From positions 1 to 38,012 of the forward strand of contig WQXJ01000021.1 of assembly GCA_009784895.1 (NCBI GenBank): 38,012 nt of DNA, given 5' to 3'. How positions within the stretch are numbered: position 1 is the first letter of the stretch; the number at the start of each line of letters is the position of its first letter. The translations under genes and the position numbers were made by a program. The DNA is from Micrococcales bacterium. GTDB taxonomy: Bacteria; Actinomycetota; Actinomycetes; Actinomycetales; WQXJ01. A model generated the notes under the pieces. It was not told the origin of the DNA, searched no databases, and was given only the letters and a program-made list of their open reading frames with translations. Below are positions 1-8,099 of the stretch, piece after piece.

Positions 1-124
1 AGTGAATCCAGCCAATCGACTTGAACACTTCAGTGAATCCAGCCAATCGACTTGAACACTTCAGTGAATCCAGCCAATCGACTTGAACACTTCAGTGAAT
101 CCAGCCAATCGACTTGAACACTTC
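1..124. repeat. 31-bp tandem repeat array, four identical units
   Basis: Four consecutive identical 31-bp units occupy 1-31, 32-62, 63-93 and 94-124. Each contains the core AATCGACTTGAACACTTC. There are no spacers, so this is not a CRISPR array. The array starts at the window edge and may continue to the left. A period of 31 is not a multiple of three, which argues against coding. Related units in inverted orientation lie at 174-235. Function unknown; protein binding or replication slippage are both possible. Confidence 0.9.
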
Positions 125-173
125 GTTGACTGGCAAACTGCGTTTCCCCAGGTGGCGAAAAACCACCATCATT

Positions 174-235
174 GAAGTGTTCAAGTCGATTCGAACCCTT
201 CAACGAAACGTTCAAGTCGATCGCCCCGGGCTCTA
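174..235. repeat. Two inverted, diverged copies of the 31-bp unit
   Basis: The 18 nt at 174-191 (GAAGTGTTCAAGTCGATT) are the exact reverse complement of the end of the 31-bp unit. A second, weaker copy (core GTTCAAGTCGAT) starts at 205, exactly 31 bp later. The inverted copies therefore keep the period of the direct array. The 49 bp between the two blocks (125-173) contain a small GGTGG/CCACC stem. A transcript across the region could pair the two blocks into a long hairpin. No function can be assigned. Confidence 0.7.
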
Positions 236-266
236 CGGGTGCCGCTGGGCCCGCCGCCCCGGCCCG

Positions 267-289
267 CATGCCAAACCTCGGACTCGCGG
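267..289 (-). repeat. Single copy of the dispersed GCGAGTCCGAG repeat
   Basis: Read on the minus strand this is CCGCGAGTCCGAGGTTTGGC followed by ATG. It is nearly the same as copies near 21.8, 22.9, 24.4 and 28.4 kb. It lies just beyond the 3' end of proB, in non-coding DNA. Confidence 0.75.
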
Positions 290-311
290 TTGAGGCGATA
301 GTCGGGGCTGG

Positions 312-1466
312 TCAGGGTTGGTCTGGGCGGCGAGCGTGGGCTTGGACCACCAGTTCGTCGCGGTGCACGGCCGGCACGGCTCTGTCGGCCCCCAGTTCAG
401 CTTCGATCCGGCTCATATCCCAACCAATGATGCGTTTGAACTCTTCGGCCGAATAGCCGGCCAAGCCGCGGGCCAGGACTTTGCCGTCAAGTCCAGTGAT
501 TTCGACCGGCTCACCGGTGCCGAACTCGCCTTCAACCTGTTTGACACCAACCGCCAGCAGCGACTTCTTGCCTTTGGTGATGGCCAAGGCCGCTCCATCG
601 TCAATCACCAGGCGGCCGCGCATTTTGGCGGCGTAACCCAGCCACATCCGCCTGGCCGGCACCCGCTTGCCGGTGACCTGGAAGAAAGTGCCAACCTCAG
701 CTCCGTCCAAGGCGGGGCCAACTTGGTCTGCAGCGGCCAACAGCACCGGAATACCTGAACTGGTGGCCATGGCGGCGGCCTGGACCTTGGTCAGCATGCC
801 ACCGGTGCCGACGTCTGAACCGCGACCGGTCACCTCGACGGACTCAAGCTCGTCGAAACTGGACACCTCCGCCAGCCGGCGCGCCCCTGGCTTTGAAGGC
901 GGCGCGTCGTAGAGCCCATCTACATCCGTCAAAAGCACCAGACCGTCGGCTCGAACCAGGTGGGCCACCAGTGCGGCCAGCCGGTCGTTGTCGCCAAAGC
1001 GAATTTCGTCAGTGGCCACGGCATCGTTTTCATTCACGATTGGCACAATGTCGCGGTGCAGCAACTCACCAAGGACTCTAAGGGCATTGCGATAGTGGCT
1101 TCGCCTGACCACGTCCTGCGCTGTCAGCAAGACCTGTCCAACCTGCAGTCCGTGGGCGGCAAACGCCGCTGTGTAGTGGGCCATAAGTAGGCCCTGACCA
1201 ACCGAGGCGGCGGCTTGGGCTTGGGCCAAAGACTTGGGCCGGCGGCTCAGGCCCATCGGCTCAAGGCCGGCGGCCTGGGCCCCGGAAGACACCAGCACCA
1301 CTTCACGGTTCTGGCCAACGTGCGCCGCCACCGCGTCAACTAGACCGCCCAGGCAATCCGGATCGAAGACACCGTTGTCACAGGCCAGGGAAGACGAGCC
1401 GATTTTGACCACCAGACGCTTGGCGGCCGCTAGCTCGGCCCGGTTGCGGGGCGGGTTATGCTTCAC
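312..1466 (-). CDS. proB: Glutamate 5-kinase ProB
   Basis: Catalyses ATP-dependent phosphorylation of L-glutamate to gamma-glutamyl phosphate, the first step of cytosolic proline synthesis. The 384-residue protein has the amino-acid kinase fold (VVKIGSSSL near residues 19-27, [18 protein letters not shown], and GTGGM in the substrate/regulatory loop). A C-terminal PUA domain follows from about residue 285 ([20 protein letters not shown]). This length is usual for the PUA-containing form. The start is GTG at 1466, overlapping the obgE stop as GTGA, which indicates translational coupling. It is the last gene of rplU-rpmA-obgE-proB; proA is not in the window. No clear terminator follows; repeat DNA begins downstream. 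Confidence 0.96.
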   Translation of the reverse strand: MKHNPPRNRAELAAAKRLVVKIGSSSLACDNGVFDPDCLGGLVDAVAAHVGQNREVVLVSSGAQAAGLEPMGLSRRPKSLAQAQAAASVGQGLLMAHYTAAFAAHGLQVGQVLLTAQDVVRRSHYRNALRVLGELLHRDIVPIVNENDAVATDEIRFGDNDRLAALVAHLVRADGLVLLTDVDGLYDAPPSKPGARRLAEVSSFDELESVEVTGRGSDVGTGGMLTKVQAAAMATSSGIPVLLAAADQVGPALDGAEVGTFFQVTGKRVPARRMWLGYAAKMRGRLVIDDGAALAITKGKKSLLAVGVKQVEGEFGTGEPVEITGLDGKVLARGLAGYSAEEFKRIIGWDMSRIEAELGADRAVPAVHRDELVVQAHARRPDQP

Positions 1467-3028
1467 GACTCCACACTATTCGGATCAGTCCAATGGCCTT
1501 CTAGGCGCTCGGTCCAAAGCTCATCCCGGGCCCTGGCCTTGGCGTCCATCAGCTCGTGGTACTGCTGGCGTTTTTCGCCGCGAGTCGGCCGGGTTGATTC
1601 CTCCAGCCGCCTGTCAGTCCCCCTGGGTGATCCAAGCAGTTCGGCACCGGTTGACATAGACGGCTCCCAATCGAAGATGACGCCACCTTCGAGTGGACCA
1701 ATCACCACTGGTACGCCGGCCACCGCACCGACCTGGGCTAACGCCTCTTCGACCCCGGCCTTGGCCAGGCGGTCCGCCAGGTAGCCGACCGCCTCATCGT
1801 TGGCGAAATCGGTTTGCGCCACCCAGCGTTCGACCTTTTCGCCCCGCACCTGGTAGGCCGCACCGGAGCCCTGGCTGGTCCGAGCCATCCCGCTGATGCC
1901 GCCGGCGTGGACCGTGACCTTGAACTGGGGCGCGTCAACCGGTTCTGGTCGCAAGACCACCCGCCGACCCCTGGCCGCCAACTCGCCCTCGGCCAAGGCC
2001 CTTCCCTTGGCCACCGACCGGACCAAGGTAAAGGCCAGCTGGCGCAGACCCAAGTGGCTGGTCGCACTGCACACCACCACCGGCCAGCCAGTGGCCTCAA
2101 GATCGGGTTTGACCATCTCGGCCAGCTCGGCCCCGTCCGGCAAATCAGCCTTGTTCAGCGCAATCACCCGCGGCCGGCGCATCAACGGCACTGACCCACC
2201 GGCAATACCAACGTCGCCGGCGTAGGCCGCCAGCTCGGCCTCCAAGGCTTCGAAGTCACTGACCGGATCGCGGCCGGGTTCAACCGTGGCTGTGTCGATC
2301 ACGTGACAGACCACAGCCGAACGTTCGATATGCCGCAAGAAGTCCAACCCCAAGCCCTTGCCTTGGGCGGCTCCCGGAACCAGGCCGGGCACATCTGCCA
2401 TGGTAAAACGGGCGTCGTCAGCCGCCACCACGCCCAGATTGGGGATCAAAGTGGTGAAGGGATAATCTGCAATTTTGGGCCGGGCGGCTGACATGGCCGC
2501 CACCAACGAGCTTTTGCCGGCGCTAGGAAAGCCAACCAGGGCGACATCGGCAATGGTCTTCAGCTCCAAGACCACCTCGGCCACCTCACCGGGCACACCA
2601 AGCAAGGCGAAACCGGGGGCTTTGCGCTGCGGGCCGGCCAAGGCGGCATTGCCCAAGCCACCCACTCCGCCACGGGCGGCCACAAAACGCGAACCGGCAC
2701 CTATCAGATCTGCCAGGACGCCGGTATCGGGCGATTTGACCACAGTGCCGTTAGGCACCGGCAGCACCAAATCATTTCCGGCCGCCCCGTCGCGCAGTGA
2801 TCCGCCGCCGCCAGAGCCGTTACCGGCCCGTCGCACCGGCGTGTGGTGGTAGCCCAACAGCGTGTTGACTCCCGCGTCAACCTCGAAAACGACTGATCCG
2901 CCTCGACCACCATTGCCGCCGTCCGGCCCACCGAGCGGTTTGAACTTCTCGCGCCTAACTGAGGCGCAGCCGTGGCCACCTTTGCCGGCTTCTAGGTGCA
3001 GCTGGACCCGGTCGACAAACTCTGCCAC
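1463..3028 (-). CDS. obgE: GTPase Obg (CgtA)
   Basis: Ribosome-associated GTPase involved in 50S maturation and growth or stress control. The 521-residue protein has the glycine-rich Obg fold (residues 1-158), a G domain (G1 GFPSAGKS at about 166-173, G3 DVPGLV, G4 NKAD, G5-like CSAT) and an OCT domain after about residue 355. The C-terminal tail of roughly 90 residues is rich in charged residues. A long tail is common in actinobacterial Obg proteins. The start is GTG at 3028 with AGGTG about 7 nt upstream. The gene lies 77 bp downstream of rpmA and overlaps proB by 4 nt. Confidence 0.96.
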   Translation of the reverse strand: MAEFVDRVQLHLEAGKGGHGCASVRREKFKPLGGPDGGNGGRGGSVVFEVDAGVNTLLGYHHTPVRRAGNGSGGGGSLRDGAAGNDLVLPVPNGTVVKSPDTGVLADLIGAGSRFVAARGGVGGLGNAALAGPQRKAPGFALLGVPGEVAEVVLELKTIADVALVGFPSAGKSSLVAAMSAARPKIADYPFTTLIPNLGVVAADDARFTMADVPGLVPGAAQGKGLGLDFLRHIERSAVVCHVIDTATVEPGRDPVSDFEALEAELAAYAGDVGIAGGSVPLMRRPRVIALNKADLPDGAELAEMVKPDLEATGWPVVVCSATSHLGLRQLAFTLVRSVAKGRALAEGELAARGRRVVLRPEPVDAPQFKVTVHAGGISGMARTSQGSGAAYQVRGEKVERWVAQTDFANDEAVGYLADRLAKAGVEEALAQVGAVAGVPVVIGPLEGGVIFDWEPSMSTGAELLGSPRGTDRRLEESTRPTRGEKRQQYHELMDAKARARDELWTERLEGHWTDPNSVES

Positions 3029-3105
3029 AGCAATACACCTCTAAGACCTACGAGCCAGCGCCTCGGTCGGAGCCCAGGGCGCCGTTGCCAAGGACAGGGT
3101 CAGCG

Positions 3106-3357
3106 CTAGACCTGAACTACGTCGATGACGCGGCGCCCGCCCCGCTGGCCAAACTTGACGTTGCCGTCTGCCAGGGCAAATAGGGTGTCGTCGCGGCCGC
3201 GGCCAACACCGTTGCCGGGATGGAAATGGGTGCCGCGTTGACGGACAATGATCTGCCCGGTGCGCACGGCCTGGCCGCCGTAGAGTTTCACGCCCAGACG
3301 CTGAGCGTTCGAATCGCGTCCGTTCCTCGAAGATGAGGCGCCCTTTTTATGTGCCAT
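3106..3357 (-). CDS. rpmA: 50S ribosomal protein L27
   Basis: Structural protein of the large ribosomal subunit, near the peptidyl-transferase centre. The 83-residue product begins [17 protein letters not shown] and carries the family signature [15 protein letters not shown]. Length is normal. There is no N-terminal propeptide; the basic N-terminus begins directly at MAHKKG. The ATG at 3357 was chosen from this conserved N-terminus, since the open frame runs much further upstream. The gene lies 35 bp downstream of rplU and upstream of obgE, the usual bacterial order. Confidence 0.97.
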   Translation of the reverse strand: MAHKKGASSSRNGRDSNAQRLGVKLYGGQAVRTGQIIVRQRGTHFHPGNGVGRGRDDTLFALADGNVKFGQRGGRRVIDVVQV

Positions 3358-3392
3358 GTCGCAGTCCTTTTCGTGCCCTTTGTGCTTTGCGC

Positions 3393-3701
3393 CTACTTGA
3401 TCGAGGTGACCTTGACGCGTGTCAAGTCTTGGCGGTGGCCCTGCCTGCGCCGCTGACCGGTCTTGTTTTTGTAGGTCAGAATGTTGATCTTTTTGCCTCG
3501 CTCGTTGCCGATTATCTCGGCCGTGACCTTGACCTTGGCCAGTTCCTTGGCGCTGGATTTGACCTTGTCGCCGTCTACCCACAACACGGCTGGCAGCTCG
3601 ATGACCTCGCCAGGCTTGCCCGGCTGGCGGTCCATGACCACCACGTCGCCCACCGACACCTTCTCCTGGCGGCCGGAGGCCTTTACAATCGCGTACACCA
3701 C
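3393..3701 (-). CDS. rplU: 50S ribosomal protein L21
   Basis: 23S rRNA-binding structural protein of the 50S subunit. The 102 residues match the family from end to end ([19 protein letters not shown], then a [10 protein letters not shown] strand and a basic [14 protein letters not shown] tail). The start is GTG at 3701. The first gene of the rplU-rpmA-obgE-proB group, it is separated by 157 bp from the end of the haem operon. That gap should hold its promoter. A 14-bp palindrome lies in the same gap (3778-3791). Confidence 0.97.
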   Translation of the reverse strand: MVYAIVKASGRQEKVSVGDVVVMDRQPGKPGEVIELPAVLWVDGDKVKSSAKELAKVKVTAEIIGNERGKKINILTYKNKTGQRRRQGHRQDLTRVKVTSIK

Positions 3702-3777
3702 GTCGCTCGTCTCTAATCGCGGGCACTTGGAGACCGTTGGACTCAGGCTCCCAGGGCTGCCCTGCTGGCTTCAGATT

Positions 3778-3791
3778 CTTGGCGCGCCAAG
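3778..3791. promoter_or_regulatory. 14-bp perfect palindrome upstream of rplU
   Basis: CTTGGCGCGCCAAG is a perfect palindrome lying 77 bp upstream of the rplU start and 68 bp past the end of the haem operon. On the minus strand a weak promoter-like pair (TTGCCA and AAGAAT) flanks it. It could be an operator or a chance palindrome; no U-run supports a terminator. Confidence 0.25.
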
Positions 3792-3858
3792 TCTTGGCAA
3801 CGCCGACCCACTAGGCTACGGCCACCTCGCAGCCAGGTCAAACTCCGGCGCGTGATGG

Positions 3859-5031
3859 TTAGGCAGTCTCTGCATTACCTGAGCCGTCCGAATCGCCCAG
3901 GTCTCCACCGGGCTTAGGGCCGTCATTGGCGGCGGCACCAACTGAGCGCAAGGCCTGGCGGCGAGCCAAAAAGACCGCGCCACCCACCGCTAGTAAGACC
4001 ACCGCCAGCCAGACCCAGGGCACCGACCAGCCTTTGACCGTGCCGGAAGCCGCGGCCGGCTGGCCTTCAGCACCAAGGCCCACGGCCAGGCCGTTGACCG
4101 TGACCTCAGCTGAGGTTCGCACTAGCGGCAAGACCCCGCTGACCTCAGCTTGCCGCTTGACCTCGCCGCCGGGCAGGATTTCTTCAAGGTTCTGCTCCAC
4201 CTGGCGGGAGGCCCAACCAAACGGCCCTGAAACTGTGACCACTTCGTTCGCCACCAGCCGAGCGTTACCGGTGTTAGCCAGCGTGTAGCTGACGGTGACC
4301 CGCCCGCCGCTGAGCGGGTTGGCCGAGGTATGCGATACCAGTCGCAGGTCAGTCAGCTTCAAACCGGGCTCTAGTTCACCAGAAACCGTGACGTAAGCCC
4401 GCAAAGCCAAGCGTCGGTCCACCCCAATAGTGGCGTCGGTGGTGGCCTCAACCAGCGATGTGACCAGACCACCGGCGTGGTCCCCCGGACGGGCCTCGGC
4501 CGGCACAGCCAAGGTGAAGTCGACCTTGGCCTCTTGTCCGGCCTCAATCCGCACCAGGCCGGAGCCGGTCGACTCGGTGCCGAAGCTGAGCCAGGCACCG
4601 ACGTCTTTGGCCTGGTCCTTGGCTGGCGCCAGGTCGAATTGGCCATCGGGCGTGGTGAAAGCATCGGCACCGTAGATGCGCAGCTCGATTGGGACCAGCG
4701 ACAGGTTTGTTATGACCATGGCGTCGTTGATGACGCTGCCGGGATCAGCGTTGTAGGCGAAGGTGGCTCGCCCGGCGCCCAATTGGCCTTCGGCTGGGGC
4801 CAGCGCCCAGCTGACCTCGCCTGGGTCCGGCGCCGGCGTAGCGGCCCTCATGCCCGATGCCGGCCCTGTCCTTGGCGCCGCCAACTCACCTTGGGCGGCG
4901 GCTGGCGCCATCGTCGCCACGACCAAAGCCGCGGTCAGGGCCACGCCGGCCAGTTGAACCAACCGGCCGGTCCGGCGCCGCTTAGAGGCTGGCAGGGTCC
5001 GCCCGCCGGCCGGAGCTGATTCGACCGTCAC
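3859..5031 (-). CDS. WxLIP-like (DUF916-type) membrane-anchored surface protein
   Basis: 390 residues: an N-terminal signal or anchor segment (about 24-47, ending MAPAAAQ), an extracytoplasmic region, then a C-terminal membrane helix (about 343-362, VWLAVVLLAVGGAVFLA) and a short charged tail. Residues 75-200 resemble the WxLIP peptidoglycan-binding domain. They begin with VSWALAPAEGQ, have Y.ADPG, ITNLS.VPIELRIYG.DAFT and DGQFDLAP, and end PGDHAGGLVTS. Residues 205-320 (LALRAYVTVSGEL, YTLANTGNARL) resemble the second WxLIP domain. In Firmicutes such proteins partner WxL surface proteins, and the gene just upstream ends in a WxL-like domain. The start is GTG at 5031, with CTGGGGG upstream and a 21-nt gap. 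It is the last gene of the haem operon. The family call is by eye. Confidence 0.7.
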   Translation of the reverse strand: MTVESAPAGGRTLPASKRRRTGRLVQLAGVALTAALVVATMAPAAAQGELAAPRTGPASGMRAATPAPDPGEVSWALAPAEGQLGAGRATFAYNADPGSVINDAMVITNLSLVPIELRIYGADAFTTPDGQFDLAPAKDQAKDVGAWLSFGTESTGSGLVRIEAGQEAKVDFTLAVPAEARPGDHAGGLVTSLVEATTDATIGVDRRLALRAYVTVSGELEPGLKLTDLRLVSHTSANPLSGGRVTVSYTLANTGNARLVANEVVTVSGPFGWASRQVEQNLEEILPGGEVKRQAEVSGVLPLVRTSAEVTVNGLAVGLGAEGQPAAASGTVKGWSVPWVWLAVVLLAVGGAVFLARRQALRSVGAAANDGPKPGGDLGDSDGSGNAETA

Positions 5032-5052
5032 CTGGTGCCCCCAGCCGGGCGG

Positions 5053-6816
5053 CTAGCCGACCGCCGTAATGGTTAGCATGCCGGTGTACTGGCCGGCCGG
5101 CGTGGTGGTGGGAATCGACAGGTTCAGCAAAGCGGAAAGCTCAGCGCTACCCAGCGGGTGGCCGGCTGAGGAGTAGGCCAAAGTCCGTGGGTCTTTCAGG
5201 CCAACTCCGGGCTGGACGGTGTCACCGGCAACCGCCCCAACGGTGTTGGTGCCAATGGCCGGCACCCAGCCCAGGTATTGGGCGCCAAAACTATCGGTGC
5301 CTTTGACAAAGTCGGTCACCTGGCCGTTTAGAGTCCAGGCGGCCGCGCTGGAGCGGGTATCAGTCACGGTAATTGAGGGCAGCGGGCCGGCGGCGGTAAA
5401 GAAGGCACCGCTTTGACTGGCTGTGCCTAAGGAAACCGCCGGAGTGGAGGTGATGGTCCAGGAGAACTGGCCGGTGCCCGGATCGTCCGGATCTGGCACC
5501 TCGACGTCAATCGGGATGCCCGGTTCGAAGCTGACCGGTGTGTAGGTTTCGAAACTGGCCACATTGGCACCGCCACCGCCGTAGGTGTAGATGCCATAGT
5601 TGCCGCCGGCCACGCCGGCTGCGTCGGCCGCCTCTTTGGAAACTGACAGTGTGGCTGTGAACGAGCCGTCTGACCTGAGCTCAATGGCACCTTGGGTGGG
5701 ACCACCAATAGTGGCCATGTCTGCGGCCAAAACGGCCCAGCGGACATCAGCATTGGGCCGGGTGGCGGCACCGGCGCCCTCGGTTGGTTTCCAAGTCGCG
5801 GCGTACTTGCCAAAGGTGACGTAAACGCCGCCTGATTTACCCATCAGCGGCGGCCGGGTCGAAATGGCCATGGCCGGATCAAAACCGGTGCCTTCGACTG
5901 TCACTTCGGTGGCGCCGGCCTCAGAGAAGACCGTCCGCGAGACTGTTACCGCTGGCGCGCCCCCACCGCCGGAGGCGGTCCAGCTCAGGCTCACTGGCTT
6001 GGGCTGGTGGTTGGCGGCCGAGCCGTACCAATAGGAGCTTTGACCGGTTAGCTGTTGTAGGTCAACCAGCGACTGGGGGAAGGCCCCGGTGACCGAACCA
6101 CCGGGTGTGGTGACGGTGACGTCGGCGTAGCGCGGTGTCAGGGTTAGCTGGCCGGAGGCTGTCGACAGGTCAACGCCAGCGAAATCGGCCAAGGTGATTG
6201 CGCGTGGGCTGATGGGCTGCCAGGCCACGCCGCCGCTTTGGGAGGCCTCGTAACCAGAACCGGTGGCGGTCAAAGAGGCCGTACCGTCTGCCCGCACGGT
6301 TAGGGTCGGGTTGGCCGCACTCCAATAGGTCATGCCACCGTAGAAGACCACCGAGAACGAACCGGTCCAGGAGATCGTGGCTGTCCCGGCGTCCTTGTCG
6401 ATGGTGCCGGTACCGCCGCTTAGGACCACCCGGTTGGCGGTGGTTGATCCGGCTGTCGTGGTGACCGGCGCACCGGTGGCGTCTTGGCATTTGGTGGCCC
6501 AGGTCGGGGTGACCCAGGTGGTTCCAGTGCCCGGTTTTTCGACCTTGACGTTGCCTTCGCTGGACTTGTAGAAACCGTCGGCTTCAGTCCAAAAACGCGA
6601 CGAGCCGGCGTCGCCAGCCGTCCCGGCCATCAGGAAGTTGCAGCCGCCGGCATGCGCTCCGGCGCCAACTTGGTCGTTGATAGCCCAGGTCAGCTGGACG
6701 TCGGTGACCTGCTCGGCGGCACCAGCCACCGAGCTCATCCAGGTCACCCCGGCTAGGGCGAGGGCACCGGCTAGAGCGAGGCTCAGGGCCTTACGGGGAG
6801 ATAACGAGAGCTTCAA
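5053..6816 (-). CDS. HtaA-type haem-binding protein with WxL-like C-terminal domain
   Basis: 587 residues with a signal peptide (1-33, ending SVAGAAEQ). An HtaA-like domain spans about 40-280 (LTWAIND, FSVVFYGGMTYW, FPQSLVDLQQLTGQSSYWYG) and carries cysteines 60 and 110. A beta-domain follows at about 288-432 (VEGTGFDP, GGVYVTFGKYAATWKP, SFETYTPVSF). The last domain (about 450-587) resembles WxL: ITVTDTRSSAAAWTLNGQ includes W494-T-L496, and the end reads PAGQYTGMLTITAV, where the usual second WxL tryptophan is replaced. The start is TTG at 6816: AAAGGAA lies 7 nt upstream, and the TTG overlaps the previous stop as TTGA. An upstream extension is open but has no better start. Expected role: haem capture at the wall, passing haem to HmuTUV. 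HtaA is well supported by context; WxL is inferred. Confidence 0.8.
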   Translation of the reverse strand: MKLSLSPRKALSLALAGALALAGVTWMSSVAGAAEQVTDVQLTWAINDQVGAGAHAGGCNFLMAGTAGDAGSSRFWTEADGFYKSSEGNVKVEKPGTGTTWVTPTWATKCQDATGAPVTTTAGSTTANRVVLSGGTGTIDKDAGTATISWTGSFSVVFYGGMTYWSAANPTLTVRADGTASLTATGSGYEASQSGGVAWQPISPRAITLADFAGVDLSTASGQLTLTPRYADVTVTTPGGSVTGAFPQSLVDLQQLTGQSSYWYGSAANHQPKPVSLSWTASGGGGAPAVTVSRTVFSEAGATEVTVEGTGFDPAMAISTRPPLMGKSGGVYVTFGKYAATWKPTEGAGAATRPNADVRWAVLAADMATIGGPTQGAIELRSDGSFTATLSVSKEAADAAGVAGGNYGIYTYGGGGANVASFETYTPVSFEPGIPIDVEVPDPDDPGTGQFSWTITSTPAVSLGTASQSGAFFTAAGPLPSITVTDTRSSAAAWTLNGQVTDFVKGTDSFGAQYLGWVPAIGTNTVGAVAGDTVQPGVGLKDPRTLAYSSAGHPLGSAELSALLNLSIPTTTPAGQYTGMLTITAVG

Positions 6817-8099
6817 CGGTCGATTCCTTTCGGTGTGAACCTGAACCAGCCTCGCCGCCAGGCGACCAGGCCGAATCCGATGGTAACTATGAGGGTTAGG
6901 AGTGCAATTTGGGCTGCCAGGCGCTGGGCTCGGCGTTCGGCTGTGGCCGTTGGTACCAGGGCTTTGGGGCCGGCCTGGTACATAACCGACTCGGCCGAAT
7001 ACGGCCAAGAGTCGTCTTCGGCGGGCTCGGTGGCGCCGCCGCCAGCACCGCCGCTACCGCCTCCGCCGCCTGTGGTGGTGGAGTTGAAGGCGGTGGCGTC
7101 ACCGGCGCCGCCACTGTTGGCGCCGTCGACCGGCGGCGGTTTGTTGATCGACTTATCGGCATCCCAGGAGACATAGATGGCGTCAGGTGGTTTGCGGTAG
7201 TCGTGGTTGTTGCCGGTCGAATACCAGTACTGGCTCAGGCCAGTGCCTTTCTGGAAATTGACGAAAGCCTGCGGCCAAGCGCCGGGGTGAGTCGAGGCCG
7301 CCCCCAGTTTCTGGTCCGCCACGCCGCTTAGGGCGACACCGGCGTAGCTCGGTTTGAGGACAACGCCTTTGTCTTCCAGTTTGACACCGGTGGCTTGGGC
7401 CACCACCAAAGTGGTCTCTGAGAATTGACGCCACTTAGACGGGTCGTCCCGATCCGAGCCCCAGCCACCGACGGTGGCGGTCAAAGTGGCCCCACCAGCG
7501 GAGACCTTCAACACCGGGTTGCGCAGCCAGAAGTAGACCAAACCGTCGTAGAACACCACTGTGGCTGCGCCTTGCCAGGCGATTTGGGCTTGGCCGGTTT
7601 TGGTGTCAAAGTTGCCGTTGCCTTTGACGATCCGCATTTGGTGGTCGGTGAAGGTGCCGCCCGGTTCGCCTTTGACCGCCTGGCCATCTGGTCCTAGGCA
7701 ACGCTGGCCATAGGGCACCGCCGCCCCCGAGCCACCCACCATCGAAACGTTGCCACTGGTCGAGTGGTAAAGCGAGGCACCGTTCTTTTCCCAGGCGCTG
7801 GCGCTGCCGGCGTTGCCGTTGGTGCCGGGCCTGCCGGCCATGACGAAGTTGCAGTTGCCAAAGTAGGTTTTGCCCCTGACCTCACGGTTGATCGACCAAG
7901 CCAGCTCGGCGTTGGTGGCCTTGCCACCGACCGGGTCGTCAGGCCCTTGGGTCGGGCCGGGATGGGCGTCAGGTACTTCCACGGTCACGGTGATGGGGCC
8001 ATGGTCTGGGTCATCGGCCGCCCAGGCCAAATCGAGGCCACCAATAGCTAGGCCTAGGGTCACACCGAGCGCTATGACGGTGCCGCCAGGCGCCCTCAT
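6813..8099 (-). CDS. HtaA-type haem-binding protein with C-terminal membrane anchor
   Basis: 428 residues: a signal peptide (1-27, ending LAWA) and an acidic, proline-rich linker (28-60). The HtaA-like domain (about 63-325) has LAWSINREV, GNCNFVMAG, TVVFYDGLVYFWLRNP and WPQAFVNFQKGTGLSQYWY. A Gly-rich linker (335-365) leads to one membrane helix (about 394-416) and a basic tail (AWRRGWFRF). The HtaA part is clearly paralogous to the next protein downstream: the same order of motifs, and cysteines at matching places (83 and 134). Corynebacterial HtaA-family proteins bind haem at the surface; the same role is expected here. Starts with ATG at 8099, overlapping the previous stop as ATGA. Confidence 0.82.
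   Translation of the reverse strand: MRAPGGTVIALGVTLGLAIGGLDLAWAADDPDHGPITVTVEVPDAHPGPTQGPDDPVGGKATNAELAWSINREVRGKTYFGNCNFVMAGRPGTNGNAGSASAWEKNGASLYHSTSGNVSMVGGSGAAVPYGQRCLGPDGQAVKGEPGGTFTDHQMRIVKGNGNFDTKTGQAQIAWQGAATVVFYDGLVYFWLRNPVLKVSAGGATLTATVGGWGSDRDDPSKWRQFSETTLVVAQATGVKLEDKGVVLKPSYAGVALSGVADQKLGAASTHPGAWPQAFVNFQKGTGLSQYWYSTGNNHDYRKPPDAIYVSWDADKSINKPPPVDGANSGGAGDATAFNSTTTGGGGGSGGAGGGATEPAEDDSWPYSAESVMYQAGPKALVPTATAERRAQRLAAQIALLTLIVTIGFGLVAWRRGWFRFTPKGIDR

Noticed and set aside
1-235. CRISPR array
   Set aside because: The 31-bp units are head to tail with no spacers, and no cas gene is near.
3106-3726. 206-codon frame covering L27
   Set aside because: Only its last 83 codons (from MAHKKG) match L27; the upstream part runs through rplU in another frame.
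3702-3858. tRNA gene or L21 leader RNA
   Set aside because: Short palindromes are present, but no cloverleaf and no known leader structure could be drawn.
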